From the NCBI GenBank assembly GCA_016200345.1, contig JACQEX010000061.1, forward strand, positions 1 to 44,140: DNA of 44,140 bases, in the 5' to 3' direction. The position numbers were made by a program, and so were the translations under genes. This DNA is from Nitrospinota bacterium. Its GTDB lineage: Bacteria > Nitrospinota_A > UBA7883 > JACRGQ01. The notes beneath the pieces are model-generated. The model did no database searches and was not told the DNA's origin. It was given only the letters and a program-made list of their open reading frames with translations. Shown piece by piece: positions 23,689 through 35,186 of this stretch (positions within the stretch are counted from its first letter, which is position 1; each line of letters starts with the position of its first letter).

Positions 23689-23715
23689 GTGCGCGGCGCA
23701 ACGCCGCGCGCCTAC
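23689..23715 (-). terminator. GTAG-type REP hairpin between convergent genes
   Basis: Minus strand GTAG followed by a GC-rich 8-bp stem GCGCGGCG/CGCCGCGC. The TAG of GTAG is the stop codon of the gene at 23712-24389. Placed between two convergent stops, it could work as a bidirectional terminator or mRNA end. Confidence 0.6.
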
Positions 23716-24389
23716 CTCAGTTCTTGGATGCGCCTTAACGCCTGCCTCTTCCCTTCAAGCGAGTTTTTAACGTGAAACTCGGAGATGCCGTATTGGGCGG
23801 CGCTTAGGACTATCCTGTCAAACGACTCCATAATTGCGAAAAGAATGTCCGGGGATTTTATTTTTGAAATTTTTTCGGAACCCGCCAGCGGGTCGTCCAG
23901 ATTAACGCCGCTTAACTCGTAAATTTTGTTTTTTTCCGCGTCCAAAGAAAAAGTGCCGGGATAAGACGGATGTATCACAACGACCTTGCCCACCCCTTCG
24001 TCCAGCATCTTTCGCTGGCCGGCAATGAGACCGGAAATCCCCTCAAGCGTTTTGGCGTCCAACGGCGCGGAATTTTGGGGGGACTGGGGAGCCCTCGGTT
24101 CGGCGCTTATTTTCACCTCCGGGCTTGGAAAAAGTTGCGCCTTCCCCCAAATATAAACGTCGGTTCCGCCGTTGAATATAAATGGGAACAACAGCATCGC
24201 AAGAAGAATTTTCCAAAACGCAATCCCCGCGTATTTCGTCGCGGCGGGTTTCTCGTCCGTCCTCTGGGAATGCCGGGACTCGTCGGTGATTTTTAAATTG
24301 GGAACCGGCCCCTGCCCCTTGTCAAACGGGATGGACAGGGGAAACCTGGCGTCGGAGGAAGGCGGGGCGCTTTTCTTCGCGTCGTCCAT
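23712..24389 (-). CDS. Single-pass membrane protein of the secretin operon, unknown function
   Basis: 225 residues. A Pro/Ser-rich cytoplasmic head (about 1-55) precedes one membrane segment (about 57-78, FWKILLAMLLFPFIFN). The extracytoplasmic region includes a Pro-rich stretch and a C-terminal helical domain (LEGISGLIAGQRKMLDEG ... AIMESFDRIVLSAAQYG). No family recognised. It begins two bases after the stop of the FlgO-like gene, so it is the last gene of the secretin operon. A pseudopilus or pilus assembly accessory is plausible from context only. Confidence 0.6.
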   Translation of the reverse strand: MDDAKKSAPPSSDARFPLSIPFDKGQGPVPNLKITDESRHSQRTDEKPAATKYAGIAFWKILLAMLLFPFIFNGGTDVYIWGKAQLFPSPEVKISAEPRAPQSPQNSAPLDAKTLEGISGLIAGQRKMLDEGVGKVVVIHPSYPGTFSLDAEKNKIYELSGVNLDDPLAGSEKISKIKSPDILFAIMESFDRIVLSAAQYGISEFHVKNSLEGKRQALRRIQELR

Positions 24390-24391
24390 GT

Positions 24392-25735
24392 CTACCGGAC
24401 GGCCGGAACCACATTGGCGTTATCGACTAGCGGGTTGTTGTCCACCGCGATGATGACCTGCTTGTTAAATATCCTAACGTACACGTCGGTCTGAACGGCG
24501 CCGTCCGCCTTCACGACAAACGGCATTGTCTTTACTATTTTCTTTCCATAGGTCAAATCGGCTATCCCGCGCGACGGCAAGGACGGGGCCACCGTAACCG
24601 TAAGACGATGGTTTCCCGCCGACAGAATGTCGGAATAATAGAGGTTGGCCGAGGCCTTGTCCTTGTTGGTGAGCGGCTTGTCGTCAACCGCCAGCGTGAC
24701 GTTGGGAACAATGTCGCTGATTATTTTCATGTACTGCGCGGCTATGTGGGAGTCCAAAGGCTCCACGAAGAGATTGTCCACCTGTTTTCCGTTAAGAGCG
24801 TCGGTATTGGCGAGCGAAAGCCTGAGAAAACCCAGGCCGGCCCCGTCGTTTTTGGCGACAACCTGCGCCATCTCTTCGGGCGACTCCGCGACGGCGGCTT
24901 TCTCCGTCAGCGCAAATTCCAGTTTTTTCACGCCGTCCCCCGCCCCGAACATTTTGACGGTGACTGTAGCCGAGCCGTCGCCCGCCGGATTGGGAACCGC
25001 GACCGCGCTTACAAAGAGATCGGCGTCAAACTCCTTGTTTATCTTTTTCATAAAATATTTTCCGGCCGAGGCGGAGGTGGCAAGCCCGTAGCCCCTCATG
25101 ACGGAAGCCAATTCGCCCCGGTCAACGCAGGAAAATTGTTTTCGACCGCAGATCGAGGCCGAGATATTCTCGTAAATTGCGTCGCCAAGCCTCGTTACGT
25201 CGCCGCTTGCGTCCGTGACGTCCGGGAACGCGATTTTAATCACTCCCGACCCATTTTTCTCAAGCAACTTGTCCGCCAGCGCCTTCAGATGCGGCGTATA
25301 GGCGTCGGTTTGAATTTTCTCCGGGATTGAAAAATCAACGTAACTTTCAGACGCTATCTCCTGTTTTGCAAATTCAACTTTGCCGACAATTCTCCCGTTC
25401 CCGACCTCGATGACGACAAGCCTTCCGACGTGCTTAAGAATTTTCTGTTTTCTCGAGTCTGTTTTGCCCGTGTTGTCCGGGTCGTAAATCTCCAGCCGGT
25501 CGCCGCGCATCAAAAGAACGGGTTTGTTCATCACGACCAATACGACGTCCCCGACGGCTATGAAGGAGGTGGTCTTTTCCAGCACCTCTATGCGCCCCTT
25601 AATTTCGTCGGCCGTCATTATGCCGGCTGGCGAGACCGCCTGCGCCTGCCACACGAAAAACAAAAGCACGCCGGCAATAACCAGAAGGGCTACAATAATC
25701 CCATTTTTTTGACCCGTTTCGTAATTATTCGTCAT
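24392..25735 (-). CDS. Membrane-anchored protein with FlgO/CsgG-like domain
   Basis: 447 residues with an N-terminal membrane segment (about 12-33). The first third (VLVVMNKPVLLMRGDRLEIYD, GRLVVIEV) looks like a small beta domain. The middle (about 150-280), with KIAFPDVTDASGDVTRLGDA and SCVDRGELASVMR, resembles FlgO/CsgG-type domains in outer-surface assembly proteins. The last third is beta-rich (NHRLTVTVAP). The ATG overlaps the secretin stop in ATGA. It may help assemble or stabilise the secretin. Family assignment is tentative. Confidence 0.62.
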   Translation of the reverse strand: MTNNYETGQKNGIIVALLVIAGVLLFFVWQAQAVSPAGIMTADEIKGRIEVLEKTTSFIAVGDVVLVVMNKPVLLMRGDRLEIYDPDNTGKTDSRKQKILKHVGRLVVIEVGNGRIVGKVEFAKQEIASESYVDFSIPEKIQTDAYTPHLKALADKLLEKNGSGVIKIAFPDVTDASGDVTRLGDAIYENISASICGRKQFSCVDRGELASVMRGYGLATSASAGKYFMKKINKEFDADLFVSAVAVPNPAGDGSATVTVKMFGAGDGVKKLEFALTEKAAVAESPEEMAQVVAKNDGAGLGFLRLSLANTDALNGKQVDNLFVEPLDSHIAAQYMKIISDIVPNVTLAVDDKPLTNKDKASANLYYSDILSAGNHRLTVTVAPSLPSRGIADLTYGKKIVKTMPFVVKADGAVQTDVYVRIFNKQVIIAVDNNPLVDNANVVPAVR

Positions 25736-27213
25736 GAGAAATTTCCTTTGACTATGCGCGGGGTTATGAAAATCAGCAGTTCTTTCTCGTTGTCAACCTT
25801 CGACTTCCCCTTGAAAAACCAGCCAAGAATCGGAATTTTCGAGACGTCCTTTTTAACCGTGATTTTTAGGCTAATCTTGTCGTCCGGGGTCACGAACGGC
25901 GTTACGGAGAGCGATATCACCGCGTTTTTAAAGGCTATCGTCGTGGCTCCGCTGGATCCGCCGGCGGACTGTTGGTAGGGGATTTCCCTTCCGCTTTTTA
26001 TCTCGGCCTTCACGCCGTTTATGGTCGTAATTTTCGGGTTGGATATGGTCTTGCTTTTTCCCTCGGTCTCAAGCGCGCTGAGTCTTATGTTTAACTTGGT
26101 CGTTCCGGCCACGTCGCTAAGGGATAGATTCACCCCGGCCGCGTTTGACCCAGAAATCGCGTTGGCCGGAAGGGAGACCGCCGCATTGCTCAGCGTCCCG
26201 CCCGCCCCGGCCGATCCGGAGACGATGGCGGTGGACGAGGAAAGCGCCGGCTGGCCACCCGCGGAGCTACCGCCCCACTCGATGCCAAGCTCGTGGGAGT
26301 AGTTCCTATAAACCTCCACTATCCTCGCCTCAATGTAAATCTGCCTTTGGGGGACGTCAATCTCGCTTAGGCGTTTTGCGACGTCCTCAAGCTGGGTGGG
26401 CGACCCGTAGGCCGTCACCAGCGAAGCCTTTGTAAAAACCCCGAACAACACCCGGAAGCCGCCCGACGGTTGGGATTCCGGCACGGACGGAGCGGGTGCT
26501 GGCGCGCCGGATTCGGTCAGGCCGTTAATCACGGCGTTGAGATATGCGACAACCTCGGTTGGCTCCGCGTACTTAAGCTTGAACGTGCGATAGGTTTTTC
26601 TTTCCCCCTCCGCCTGGTCTTTTGTCTTGGCCTCCTCAAGTTGTTTTTTTCTCTCGGCCTCCATCAGCTTTTGCGCCTTGTCCGCGCGGTTCGCCTGGTC
26701 GGTCTGAAACTCGGCGGCGTTCTTGGAGGTGTTCACGATGATAAGGCCGTGCTCCTCCGAGACGTCCAGGTTATGAAGCTTTGCTATGATTTGCAGGGCG
26801 TCGCGCCACGTTATGTTTTCCAACGCCAGTCCGAGAACCTTTCGCTCCCCGACGTCCGGATGAATCACGTATCTGAAATTTTTTCCCCTGTCCGCCAGGA
26901 GGGAGATAATGGAATCCAGCGTTATTTCCCTAAAATGGAGGGAGAATAAATTCTCCTTTGGGTGGGTCGTTTCCGGCGTCTCTATTTTTTCGCTTTCCCT
27001 CATCTGGATGGTGAGGGCTTTTGTCTCCTCGATCTTTTCATTATTGACGGCCGGTTTTGGCACGGCCTCGTCCGCAGTTTTGGCTTTTAGGGCCTCGTTT
27101 TTTTTGGCGGCATTTGGCGGCGTTTTGGGCAACGTCGCGCACGACGCCCACAAAAACGGGGTAACTCCCACCAGAATCAAAACGAGGAGCCTACTCCTCA
27201 TTTCCCGAAACAT
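25732..27213 (-). CDS. Secretin (PilQ/MshL/GspD-like), possible lipoprotein
   Basis: 493 residues from ATG 27213; forms the outer-membrane ring of a type IV pilus or type II secretion machine. The signal peptide ends FLWASC (C25), a near-lipobox. The STN domain is at about 95-165 (FSLHFREITLDSIISLL, NITWRDALQIIAKLH), a coiled linker and an N1-type domain follow (YRTFKLKYAEPTEVVAYLN), and the secretin core includes RQIYIEARIVEV, SGREIPYQQS and KELLIFITPRIV. It is shorter than PilQ and has a single N domain before the core. The start is uncertain (27201 also possible); it overlaps the upstream gene. Confidence 0.85.
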   Translation of the reverse strand: MFREMRSRLLVLILVGVTPFLWASCATLPKTPPNAAKKNEALKAKTADEAVPKPAVNNEKIEETKALTIQMRESEKIETPETTHPKENLFSLHFREITLDSIISLLADRGKNFRYVIHPDVGERKVLGLALENITWRDALQIIAKLHNLDVSEEHGLIIVNTSKNAAEFQTDQANRADKAQKLMEAERKKQLEEAKTKDQAEGERKTYRTFKLKYAEPTEVVAYLNAVINGLTESGAPAPAPSVPESQPSGGFRVLFGVFTKASLVTAYGSPTQLEDVAKRLSEIDVPQRQIYIEARIVEVYRNYSHELGIEWGGSSAGGQPALSSSTAIVSGSAGAGGTLSNAAVSLPANAISGSNAAGVNLSLSDVAGTTKLNIRLSALETEGKSKTISNPKITTINGVKAEIKSGREIPYQQSAGGSSGATTIAFKNAVISLSVTPFVTPDDKISLKITVKKDVSKIPILGWFFKGKSKVDNEKELLIFITPRIVKGNFS

Positions 27214-27751
27214 ACATCTTCCATTTCTTTCCGCCAGTCTCGAACTCAACATAATCCAAAGTCATTGAAGTTATGGCAGAATCACCAAGCTTGTCGCCAA
27301 CATGAAATTGCCTACCGCCTATCACAGCCACTTGCTCTTCTCCGACCATATATATCATACCTAGCTGGGATTTAGGCCTTTTTATCGAATCTTTCCCGCC
27401 CGCCACATTTGTGGAAGGCGTCATGGGGCCGTCAGCCTGCCCCGTTCCCAAATCAAGCGGTTTCACCTTCTCGGCAGGAGTGTTTTCCGCCTCCTTTTTC
27501 CGGGCAAAATCCGCCTCCAACTTTTCCTGCCCGTTCTTAATGGCCTCCAGCTGTTGGATTATGGCGGCGTATTCTTTGTTCTCCTTATCAACCGCCGCAA
27601 ACCCTGTTTTTGCGTTGACGGTTGGCTCTATGTTTTTCCCGGTCAGAAAATAGAAAGTCAGGCATAAAACAAGAACTAATATGGTCGCGCCTATTATGAC
27701 CTTTTCCCGCTTTTGGAGGTTTTCCCAGTAAGTTGCGATTTTACCCATCAT
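27191..27751 (-). CDS. PilP/GspB/MshK-like inner-membrane pilus or secretion protein
   Basis: 186 residues from ATG 27751, which has GGGAGA just upstream. One membrane segment (about 19-38, VIIGATILVLVLCLTFYFL), a coiled-coil region (ENKEYAAIIQQLEAI) and a Pro-rich linker lead to a C-terminal mini-domain (QVAVIGGRQFHVGDKLGDSAITSM) resembling the homology region of PilP, GspB or MshK, which docks on the secretin. It directly precedes and overlaps the secretin gene. Which of these families it belongs to cannot be settled by eye. Confidence 0.65.
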   Translation of the reverse strand: MMGKIATYWENLQKREKVIIGATILVLVLCLTFYFLTGKNIEPTVNAKTGFAAVDKENKEYAAIIQQLEAIKNGQEKLEADFARKKEAENTPAEKVKPLDLGTGQADGPMTPSTNVAGGKDSIKRPKSQLGMIYMVGEEQVAVIGGRQFHVGDKLGDSAITSMTLDYVEFETGGKKWKMYVSGNEE

Positions 27752-27849
27752 TTTCTCCCTACGCTTAATTTGAAACCAACCGGTCGGTTTTAATTTATTC
27801 GTTTCTGAGGGGGCCAGCCAACCCCCGCCATGCAAAGATCATCTTCCAA

Positions 27850-29205
27850 TCACTTTGAGGCCGCGGCCTTGGTCATCTTTTTAAATCTTGCGTCAATAAT
27901 TTTGCGAATTGCGTCCACCCTCGGCTCCGCCTCGACGGGCACGTTCGGAGTTTTGCTTTTAAAACTAAGTTTTTTGGTGTGATATTTATATTTGAAATCC
28001 GAAAACTTAAGCCCGTGCGCCGTCGAGATGACGACCGCAGACGACGATTTTTTTATCGTCCCGTTTTTAACGAGCTTAAACAGCGCGGCAAGAGCCACCC
28101 CGGTGTGCGGGCAGGAGTACATGCCCGTCCGGTCCGCCGCCACGCTCGCCTCCACCAGTTCGGACTCCGTCGCCTCCACCACCTGCCCGTCGAACTGCCT
28201 TAGGGCCTGCACCGCCTTATCATAGCTAACCGGGTCGCCTATTTGAATGGCGGAGGCGATGGTGGTTTTCGCCTTAATCGGCTTGTACTGCTTGAAGCCC
28301 TTTTTAAACGCCCTGTACAGCGGGTTGGCGTTTTTCGCCTGGGCCACGATGATGGTCGGCCGTTTGTTTATAAGGCCAAGCTCCTCCATCATCAGGAATC
28401 CCTTGCCGAGGGCCGAGACGTTCCCCAAATTCCCGCCGGGAATTATGACGACGTCCGGGATTTTCCAGTCGAACTGCTGGCATATCTCTATGCCCACGGT
28501 TTTTTGCCCCTCTATCCTCAGCGAGTTCATGGAGTTTGCCAGGTATATCTCGTCGTTTTTGGTTATCTCGCGCACCACCTTCATGCAACCGTCGAAATCG
28601 GTCTTGAGCGAAATCACAAGCGCACCGTTGGCGATGGGCTGGATCAACTGCTCCACCGACACCTTGTTCTTCGGGAGAAACACAATCGGCATTATCCCGG
28701 CCGCCGCGCAATACGCCGCAAGCGCCGCCGAGGTGTCGCCGGTGGAGGCGCACGCCACCGCCCGTATGTGTTTCCCCTCCGATATCATCTGCTTTACGAC
28801 GGACACCAGAACCGTCATGCCGAGATCCTTAAAGGAGCCGGTGTGGCTGTTGCCGCAAAGCTTTATCCACAAATTGTCCAGCCCGATGGAGTGCCCCAGC
28901 CTTTCAGCCCAGAAAAGGTTCGTCTCCCCCTCGTACATCGAGACCACGTTTTCCGGGCTGACCTCGGGGCAGACCCACTCCTTCTTGCTCCAAACGCCGC
29001 TACCGTAAGGCCATTGCGTGCCGTGTTTGCGCTCTTGGAAAAGTTTTTTCCACTCCTCGGCCCCGGTTTTCTTGAGTTTTTCCATGTCGTGGGCCACCTG
29101 AAGGAGCGCGCCGCATTTTCGGCACTCGTAGACGACCTCCTTGATGGAATACCTCTCCCCGCAACCTGCGAAACACTCGAACCACGACTCGTACTGCGAC
29201 GTCAT
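27850..29205 (-). CDS. thrC: Threonine synthase
   Basis: 451 residues; a PLP enzyme converting O-phosphohomoserine to threonine. The N-terminus has a zinc-ribbon-like CFAGCG ... CRKCG, as in many long threonine synthases. The PLP lysine is in [11 protein letters not shown], substrate binding follows in [17 protein letters not shown], and [16 protein letters not shown] forms the phosphate-binding loop. The start was placed at ATG 29205 (MTSQYES); an in-frame TTG at 29238 would add 11 residues. About 100 bases separate it from the pilus gene, so co-transcription is possible. Confidence 0.9.
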   Translation of the reverse strand: MTSQYESWFECFAGCGERYSIKEVVYECRKCGALLQVAHDMEKLKKTGAEEWKKLFQERKHGTQWPYGSGVWSKKEWVCPEVSPENVVSMYEGETNLFWAERLGHSIGLDNLWIKLCGNSHTGSFKDLGMTVLVSVVKQMISEGKHIRAVACASTGDTSAALAAYCAAAGIMPIVFLPKNKVSVEQLIQPIANGALVISLKTDFDGCMKVVREITKNDEIYLANSMNSLRIEGQKTVGIEICQQFDWKIPDVVIIPGGNLGNVSALGKGFLMMEELGLINKRPTIIVAQAKNANPLYRAFKKGFKQYKPIKAKTTIASAIQIGDPVSYDKAVQALRQFDGQVVEATESELVEASVAADRTGMYSCPHTGVALAALFKLVKNGTIKKSSSAVVISTAHGLKFSDFKYKYHTKKLSFKSKTPNVPVEAEPRVDAIRKIIDARFKKMTKAAASK

Positions 29206-29249
29206 CCCTTTTTCCCCATGTGATTTTCCATCCGCCAATTATCCGCCTT

Positions 29250-30863
29250 TTACCCGTTTTGTTCCATCTGTTTTTTGTGCCACTCCACGTACAGCTTGTC
29301 GAAATATTTCTCGTCATCCAAAATCTTGTCCGTTATCACGAACTCGCCGCCGTAATGCATGTAGTTGAGGGCCGATGCGCCGGCAAGAAGCAGGTTGAGG
29401 GCCTCGTACACCTGGATGTTGCGCGAGACCGCGTATTCCTCCACGAACTTTATCGCCTCGTCCGTGAACTTCAGCGTCAGGCCGTAGTCCATCTTAAATC
29501 GGCCTATAAAGTCCACAAACGGCGATTTCTCCATCAACTTCATTATCGCGTCCTGCGGTTTTTTGCATATCTTCCCGTCAATCTGGACGGAGCTGAAGTT
29601 TGTGCCGGGCAGTTCGTATTGAAAGTCCGTCAAAACCCCCTCCCACTCGCTGACAAGCGCCCGCGCCCCGGTCTTCTTTTTCTCCGCCTTTTCGGCGACC
29701 TCCTCGATGGCGTCCTGCGTAAACGCCAGGTCAATTCCAAACAGCTTGAACTCCAGTTTGTACTGGTTGAGGATGGAGTCCTCGGTCTGCGTCATAATTC
29801 TAACGAGGTCGTTTTTTGAAAGCGGGTTCACGTAGGTCCTAATCGGCGCGCGCCCCACCAGCTCCGGTATCAGGCCGAACCGGATGTAGTCGTCCTCGTT
29901 CGTGTCCTTGTAATAATTTCTAAATTTCTCCTGTTTCGACCCGGGGCTTTCCATCATGAATCCGCTGATGGTCAGGGAGCCGTCGTCCTTCACTTTTCCC
30001 GTCTTGCTGTCGAGCCGTTTTTTGACGATGGCCTCCATCGTGTCGTGCGGCCTTTGGAAGGAGCCGCCTAGGATAAAAAGAATGTTCTCGGTGTTTATCA
30101 TGTTTTTCTTTTTCGACTGGTCGCCGCCGCGTTGCTGTTCCACCAAATCCTGAATCTGCGAGGCCGGGCTGTTGGGATCCTCTATCGAGACCTGTTTTCT
30201 CTCTATCAGCTTCAGCACCGCCCTTTGGAACCCCTCGCGGGAGACGTCTATGCCGAGCATATTTCCCTCTTTGGCCTTTTTGTCTATCTCGTCTATGAAT
30301 ATAAGCCCGCCGTTGCGGTTGATGAACTCCGCCCGTTCACGCTTGTTCTCCCCCGGCGCGATTGTTATAAGCTCGCGTATCATGTCCTCGGCGTTTTTCC
30401 CCACGTATCCGGCCTCGGTGTAGTCCGTCGCGTCCACTATGTGCACCGGCACGTTTAGCAAATCTCCCAAAACTTCCACGCAGTAGGTCTTGCCGCTACC
30501 GCTGGGGCCGGAGATGAGCGTGTTTTTCTTCCTAAACCGCTTTACGTCGAAGCCGCTTAAAAACGTCTCGTTGTCCTGCTTCACTCGAACGAGCGCGAAG
30601 TGGTAGCTCGCCGCGATTGCGAGCCTTTTTTTGTAGTCCTCCTGGCCTATGACGTATTTGTCCAGGTGCGCCTTGATCTGTTTCGGGGTCAACAGCGGCG
30701 GCGGATCCTTTCGGCCCTCCCCTTTTCGATGGCCGAGCGTGGATTGAAGCGAGTCGTTATAGGTGTTGTCGGCCCTTAGATACGCGTTCAACGCCTCGTC
30801 GTACGTACAGCCGTATTCCTCCGCTATTTTCTCAACCGTCTGTCGCGGAACCGCCTTTTGCAT
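29250..30863 (-). CDS. Divergent ClpX-like AAA+ ATPase without zinc finger
   Basis: 537 residues. The AAA+ core is ClpX-type: VIGQEDYKKR, Walker A GPSGSGKT (119-126), pore loop AGYVGK (151-156) and Walker B LIFIDEID (187-194), then FGLIPELVGRAPI (sensor region). It differs from ClpX in three ways. The four-cysteine zinc domain is absent, replaced by a UBA-like helical head (TVEKIAEEYGCTYDEALNAY). The ClpP-docking IGF loop region reads ISGF. About 100 residues are added at the C-terminus (KFTDEAIKFVEEYAVSRN). It lies 10 bases after lon. It may unfold special substrates with or without ClpP. Confidence 0.85.
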   Translation of the reverse strand: MQKAVPRQTVEKIAEEYGCTYDEALNAYLRADNTYNDSLQSTLGHRKGEGRKDPPPLLTPKQIKAHLDKYVIGQEDYKKRLAIAASYHFALVRVKQDNETFLSGFDVKRFRKKNTLISGPSGSGKTYCVEVLGDLLNVPVHIVDATDYTEAGYVGKNAEDMIRELITIAPGENKRERAEFINRNGGLIFIDEIDKKAKEGNMLGIDVSREGFQRAVLKLIERKQVSIEDPNSPASQIQDLVEQQRGGDQSKKKNMINTENILFILGGSFQRPHDTMEAIVKKRLDSKTGKVKDDGSLTISGFMMESPGSKQEKFRNYYKDTNEDDYIRFGLIPELVGRAPIRTYVNPLSKNDLVRIMTQTEDSILNQYKLEFKLFGIDLAFTQDAIEEVAEKAEKKKTGARALVSEWEGVLTDFQYELPGTNFSSVQIDGKICKKPQDAIMKLMEKSPFVDFIGRFKMDYGLTLKFTDEAIKFVEEYAVSRNIQVYEALNLLLAGASALNYMHYGGEFVITDKILDDEKYFDKLYVEWHKKQMEQNG

Positions 30864-30872
30864 AGATTATTT

Positions 30873-33293
<2,421 letters not shown>

Positions 33294-33312
33294 TTCACCT
33301 TCCGTAATTTTT

Positions 33313-34554
33313 TTAGCCCGCCTTCTTCTTGTAGCTCACCATCGGCTGGGTCTTGTTTCTTACAACCTCTTCGCTGATGATGACCTCTTCTATATCCGGG
33401 TTGCCCGGCACCTCGTACATTATCTGCAACATCGCCTTTTCCAGTATGGACCTAAGCCCGCGCGCGCCAAGCTTGCGGGTTATCGCCTCCTGCGCTATCG
33501 CCTTTATCGCCCCCTCTGAAAACTTCAGGGTCACGTTGTCGAACGCAAACAATTTTTGGTACTGCTTTACGATGGCGTTTTTCGGCTCCAGAAGTATTTT
33601 TACGAGCGCGCTTTCGGTCAAATCCTCAAGCACCGCCACGACCGGCAGACGCCCTATGAACTCCGGTATGAGGCCGAATTTCAGCAGATCCTCCGGCTGA
33701 GTCTCCACAAGGATGTTGGCCTTCTTGTCTTTTTTGGAAACCACCTCGCCGCCGAAGCCGATGGACTGCTTTCCGGTCCTTTGCTCCACGATTTTTTCAA
33801 GCCCGACGAACGCGCCGCCGCAGATGAACAAAATGTTGGTGGTGTCCACCTGCAAAAACTCCTGTTGCGGGTGCTTTCTCCCCCCTTGCGGCGGGACGTT
33901 GGCCACGGTCCCCTCTATAATCTTCAGCAGGGCCTGTTGAACCCCCTCGCCCGAAACGTCGCGGGTTATCGAGGGGTTGTCGGTCTTTCGGCTAATCTTG
34001 TCAATCTCGTCTATGTAGACGATGCCCTTTTGGGCCTTCTCGATGTTGTACTCCGCAGTCTGGAGAAGCCTGTGGATTATGTTCTCCACGTCCTCCCCAA
34101 CGTACCCGGCCTCGGTGAGCGTGGTCGCGTCCACGATTGTAAACGGGACCTTCAGCATCCGGGCGAGCGTCTGCGCCAGAAGCGTTTTCCCGGTGCCCGT
34201 AGGGCCTATCAATAGAATGTTGTTTTTTTGCAACTCCACGTCGTCGGAAACGACGTTGGCCTCGATTCGTTTGTAGTGGTTGTGCACGGCGACGGAAAGA
34301 ACCTTCTTCGCCTCGTCCTGCCCGATTACATAATCGTCCAGCACCGCCTTTATCTCGGACGGCTTGGGAAGCCCGGCGTACGCGGCGTTTTTCTCCTGGT
34401 TCCATTCCTCGACGATAATCTCGTTGCACAGGTCTATGCACTCGTCGCAGATGTAGACCATAGGCCCGGCGATGAGCTTCTTAACCTCGCCCTGGCTTTT
34501 TCCGCAAAACGAGCATCTGAGGTCCTTGTTCCCGATCTCTTTTTTTGGCGTCAT
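33313..34554 (-). CDS. clpX: ClpX, ATPase subunit of ClpXP
   Basis: 413 residues. The four zinc cysteines C14, C17, C36 and C39 are present, then GPTGTGKT (117-124), pore loop [18 protein letters not shown] (Walker B) and the ClpP-docking loop QSIGFGG. All motifs needed for unfolding and feeding ClpP are intact. It starts nine bases after the clpP stop and is followed by lon. Confidence 0.97.
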   Translation of the reverse strand: MTPKKEIGNKDLRCSFCGKSQGEVKKLIAGPMVYICDECIDLCNEIIVEEWNQEKNAAYAGLPKPSEIKAVLDDYVIGQDEAKKVLSVAVHNHYKRIEANVVSDDVELQKNNILLIGPTGTGKTLLAQTLARMLKVPFTIVDATTLTEAGYVGEDVENIIHRLLQTAEYNIEKAQKGIVYIDEIDKISRKTDNPSITRDVSGEGVQQALLKIIEGTVANVPPQGGRKHPQQEFLQVDTTNILFICGGAFVGLEKIVEQRTGKQSIGFGGEVVSKKDKKANILVETQPEDLLKFGLIPEFIGRLPVVAVLEDLTESALVKILLEPKNAIVKQYQKLFAFDNVTLKFSEGAIKAIAQEAITRKLGARGLRSILEKAMLQIMYEVPGNPDIEEVIISEEVVRNKTQPMVSYKKKAG

Positions 34555-34562
34555 ATCGCTCC

Positions 34563-35186
34563 CTATATGTCCTCGTTCCGTTTGCCCTCGCCCTTTTTCT
34601 TGGAGAGCAATCGGGACTCTATCACCTCGTCAATAAGGCCGTATTCCTTTGCCTCAAGGCCGCTCATAAAATAATCCCTGTCGGTGTCCACCTTAAGCTT
34701 TTCCATGGTCTGCCCGGTGTGCTTGCTGTAAATCCCCTCCAGCACCTTTCTATTACGCGCTATCTCCGTCGCCTGTCGCTCGATGTCCGACTCCTGCCCC
34801 TGGAACCCGCCGGACGGCTGGTGAATCATTATTCTGGAGTTCGGAAGCGAAAACCGCTTCCCCTTCGCGCCAGCGGAAAGCAAAAGCGAGCCCATGCTCG
34901 CCGCCTGCCCTATGCAATAGGTCTGGATGTCCGGCTTTATGAACTGCATGGTGTCGTATATCGCAAGGCCCGCCGTAACCACGCCGCCGGGGCTGTTGAT
35001 GTAAACGTAGATGTCCTGGTCCGGATCCTCGGTCTCTAGAAACAACAACTGGGCGATGATGACGTTCGCCACGTGGTCGTCAATCGGCGTGCCCAAAAAA
35101 ATTATCCTGTCCTTCAAAAGCCGGGAATAAATGTCATACGACCTTTCGCCCCTTGCCGTCTGCTCAACTACTATGGGAATAAGCAT
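34563..35186 (-). CDS. clpP: ClpP, peptidase subunit of ClpXP
   Basis: 207-residue serine peptidase that forms the 14-mer chamber. The catalytic serine is in GQAASMGS, the histidine in [10 protein letters not shown] and the aspartate in [12 protein letters not shown] 35186 shares its A with the tig stop TGA (TGATG), after AAGGAG. Translational coupling with tig is likely. Confidence 0.97.
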   Translation of the reverse strand: MLIPIVVEQTARGERSYDIYSRLLKDRIIFLGTPIDDHVANVIIAQLLFLETEDPDQDIYVYINSPGGVVTAGLAIYDTMQFIKPDIQTYCIGQAASMGSLLLSAGAKGKRFSLPNSRIMIHQPSGGFQGQESDIERQATEIARNRKVLEGIYSKHTGQTMEKLKVDTDRDYFMSGLEAKEYGLIDEVIESRLLSKKKGEGKRNEDI

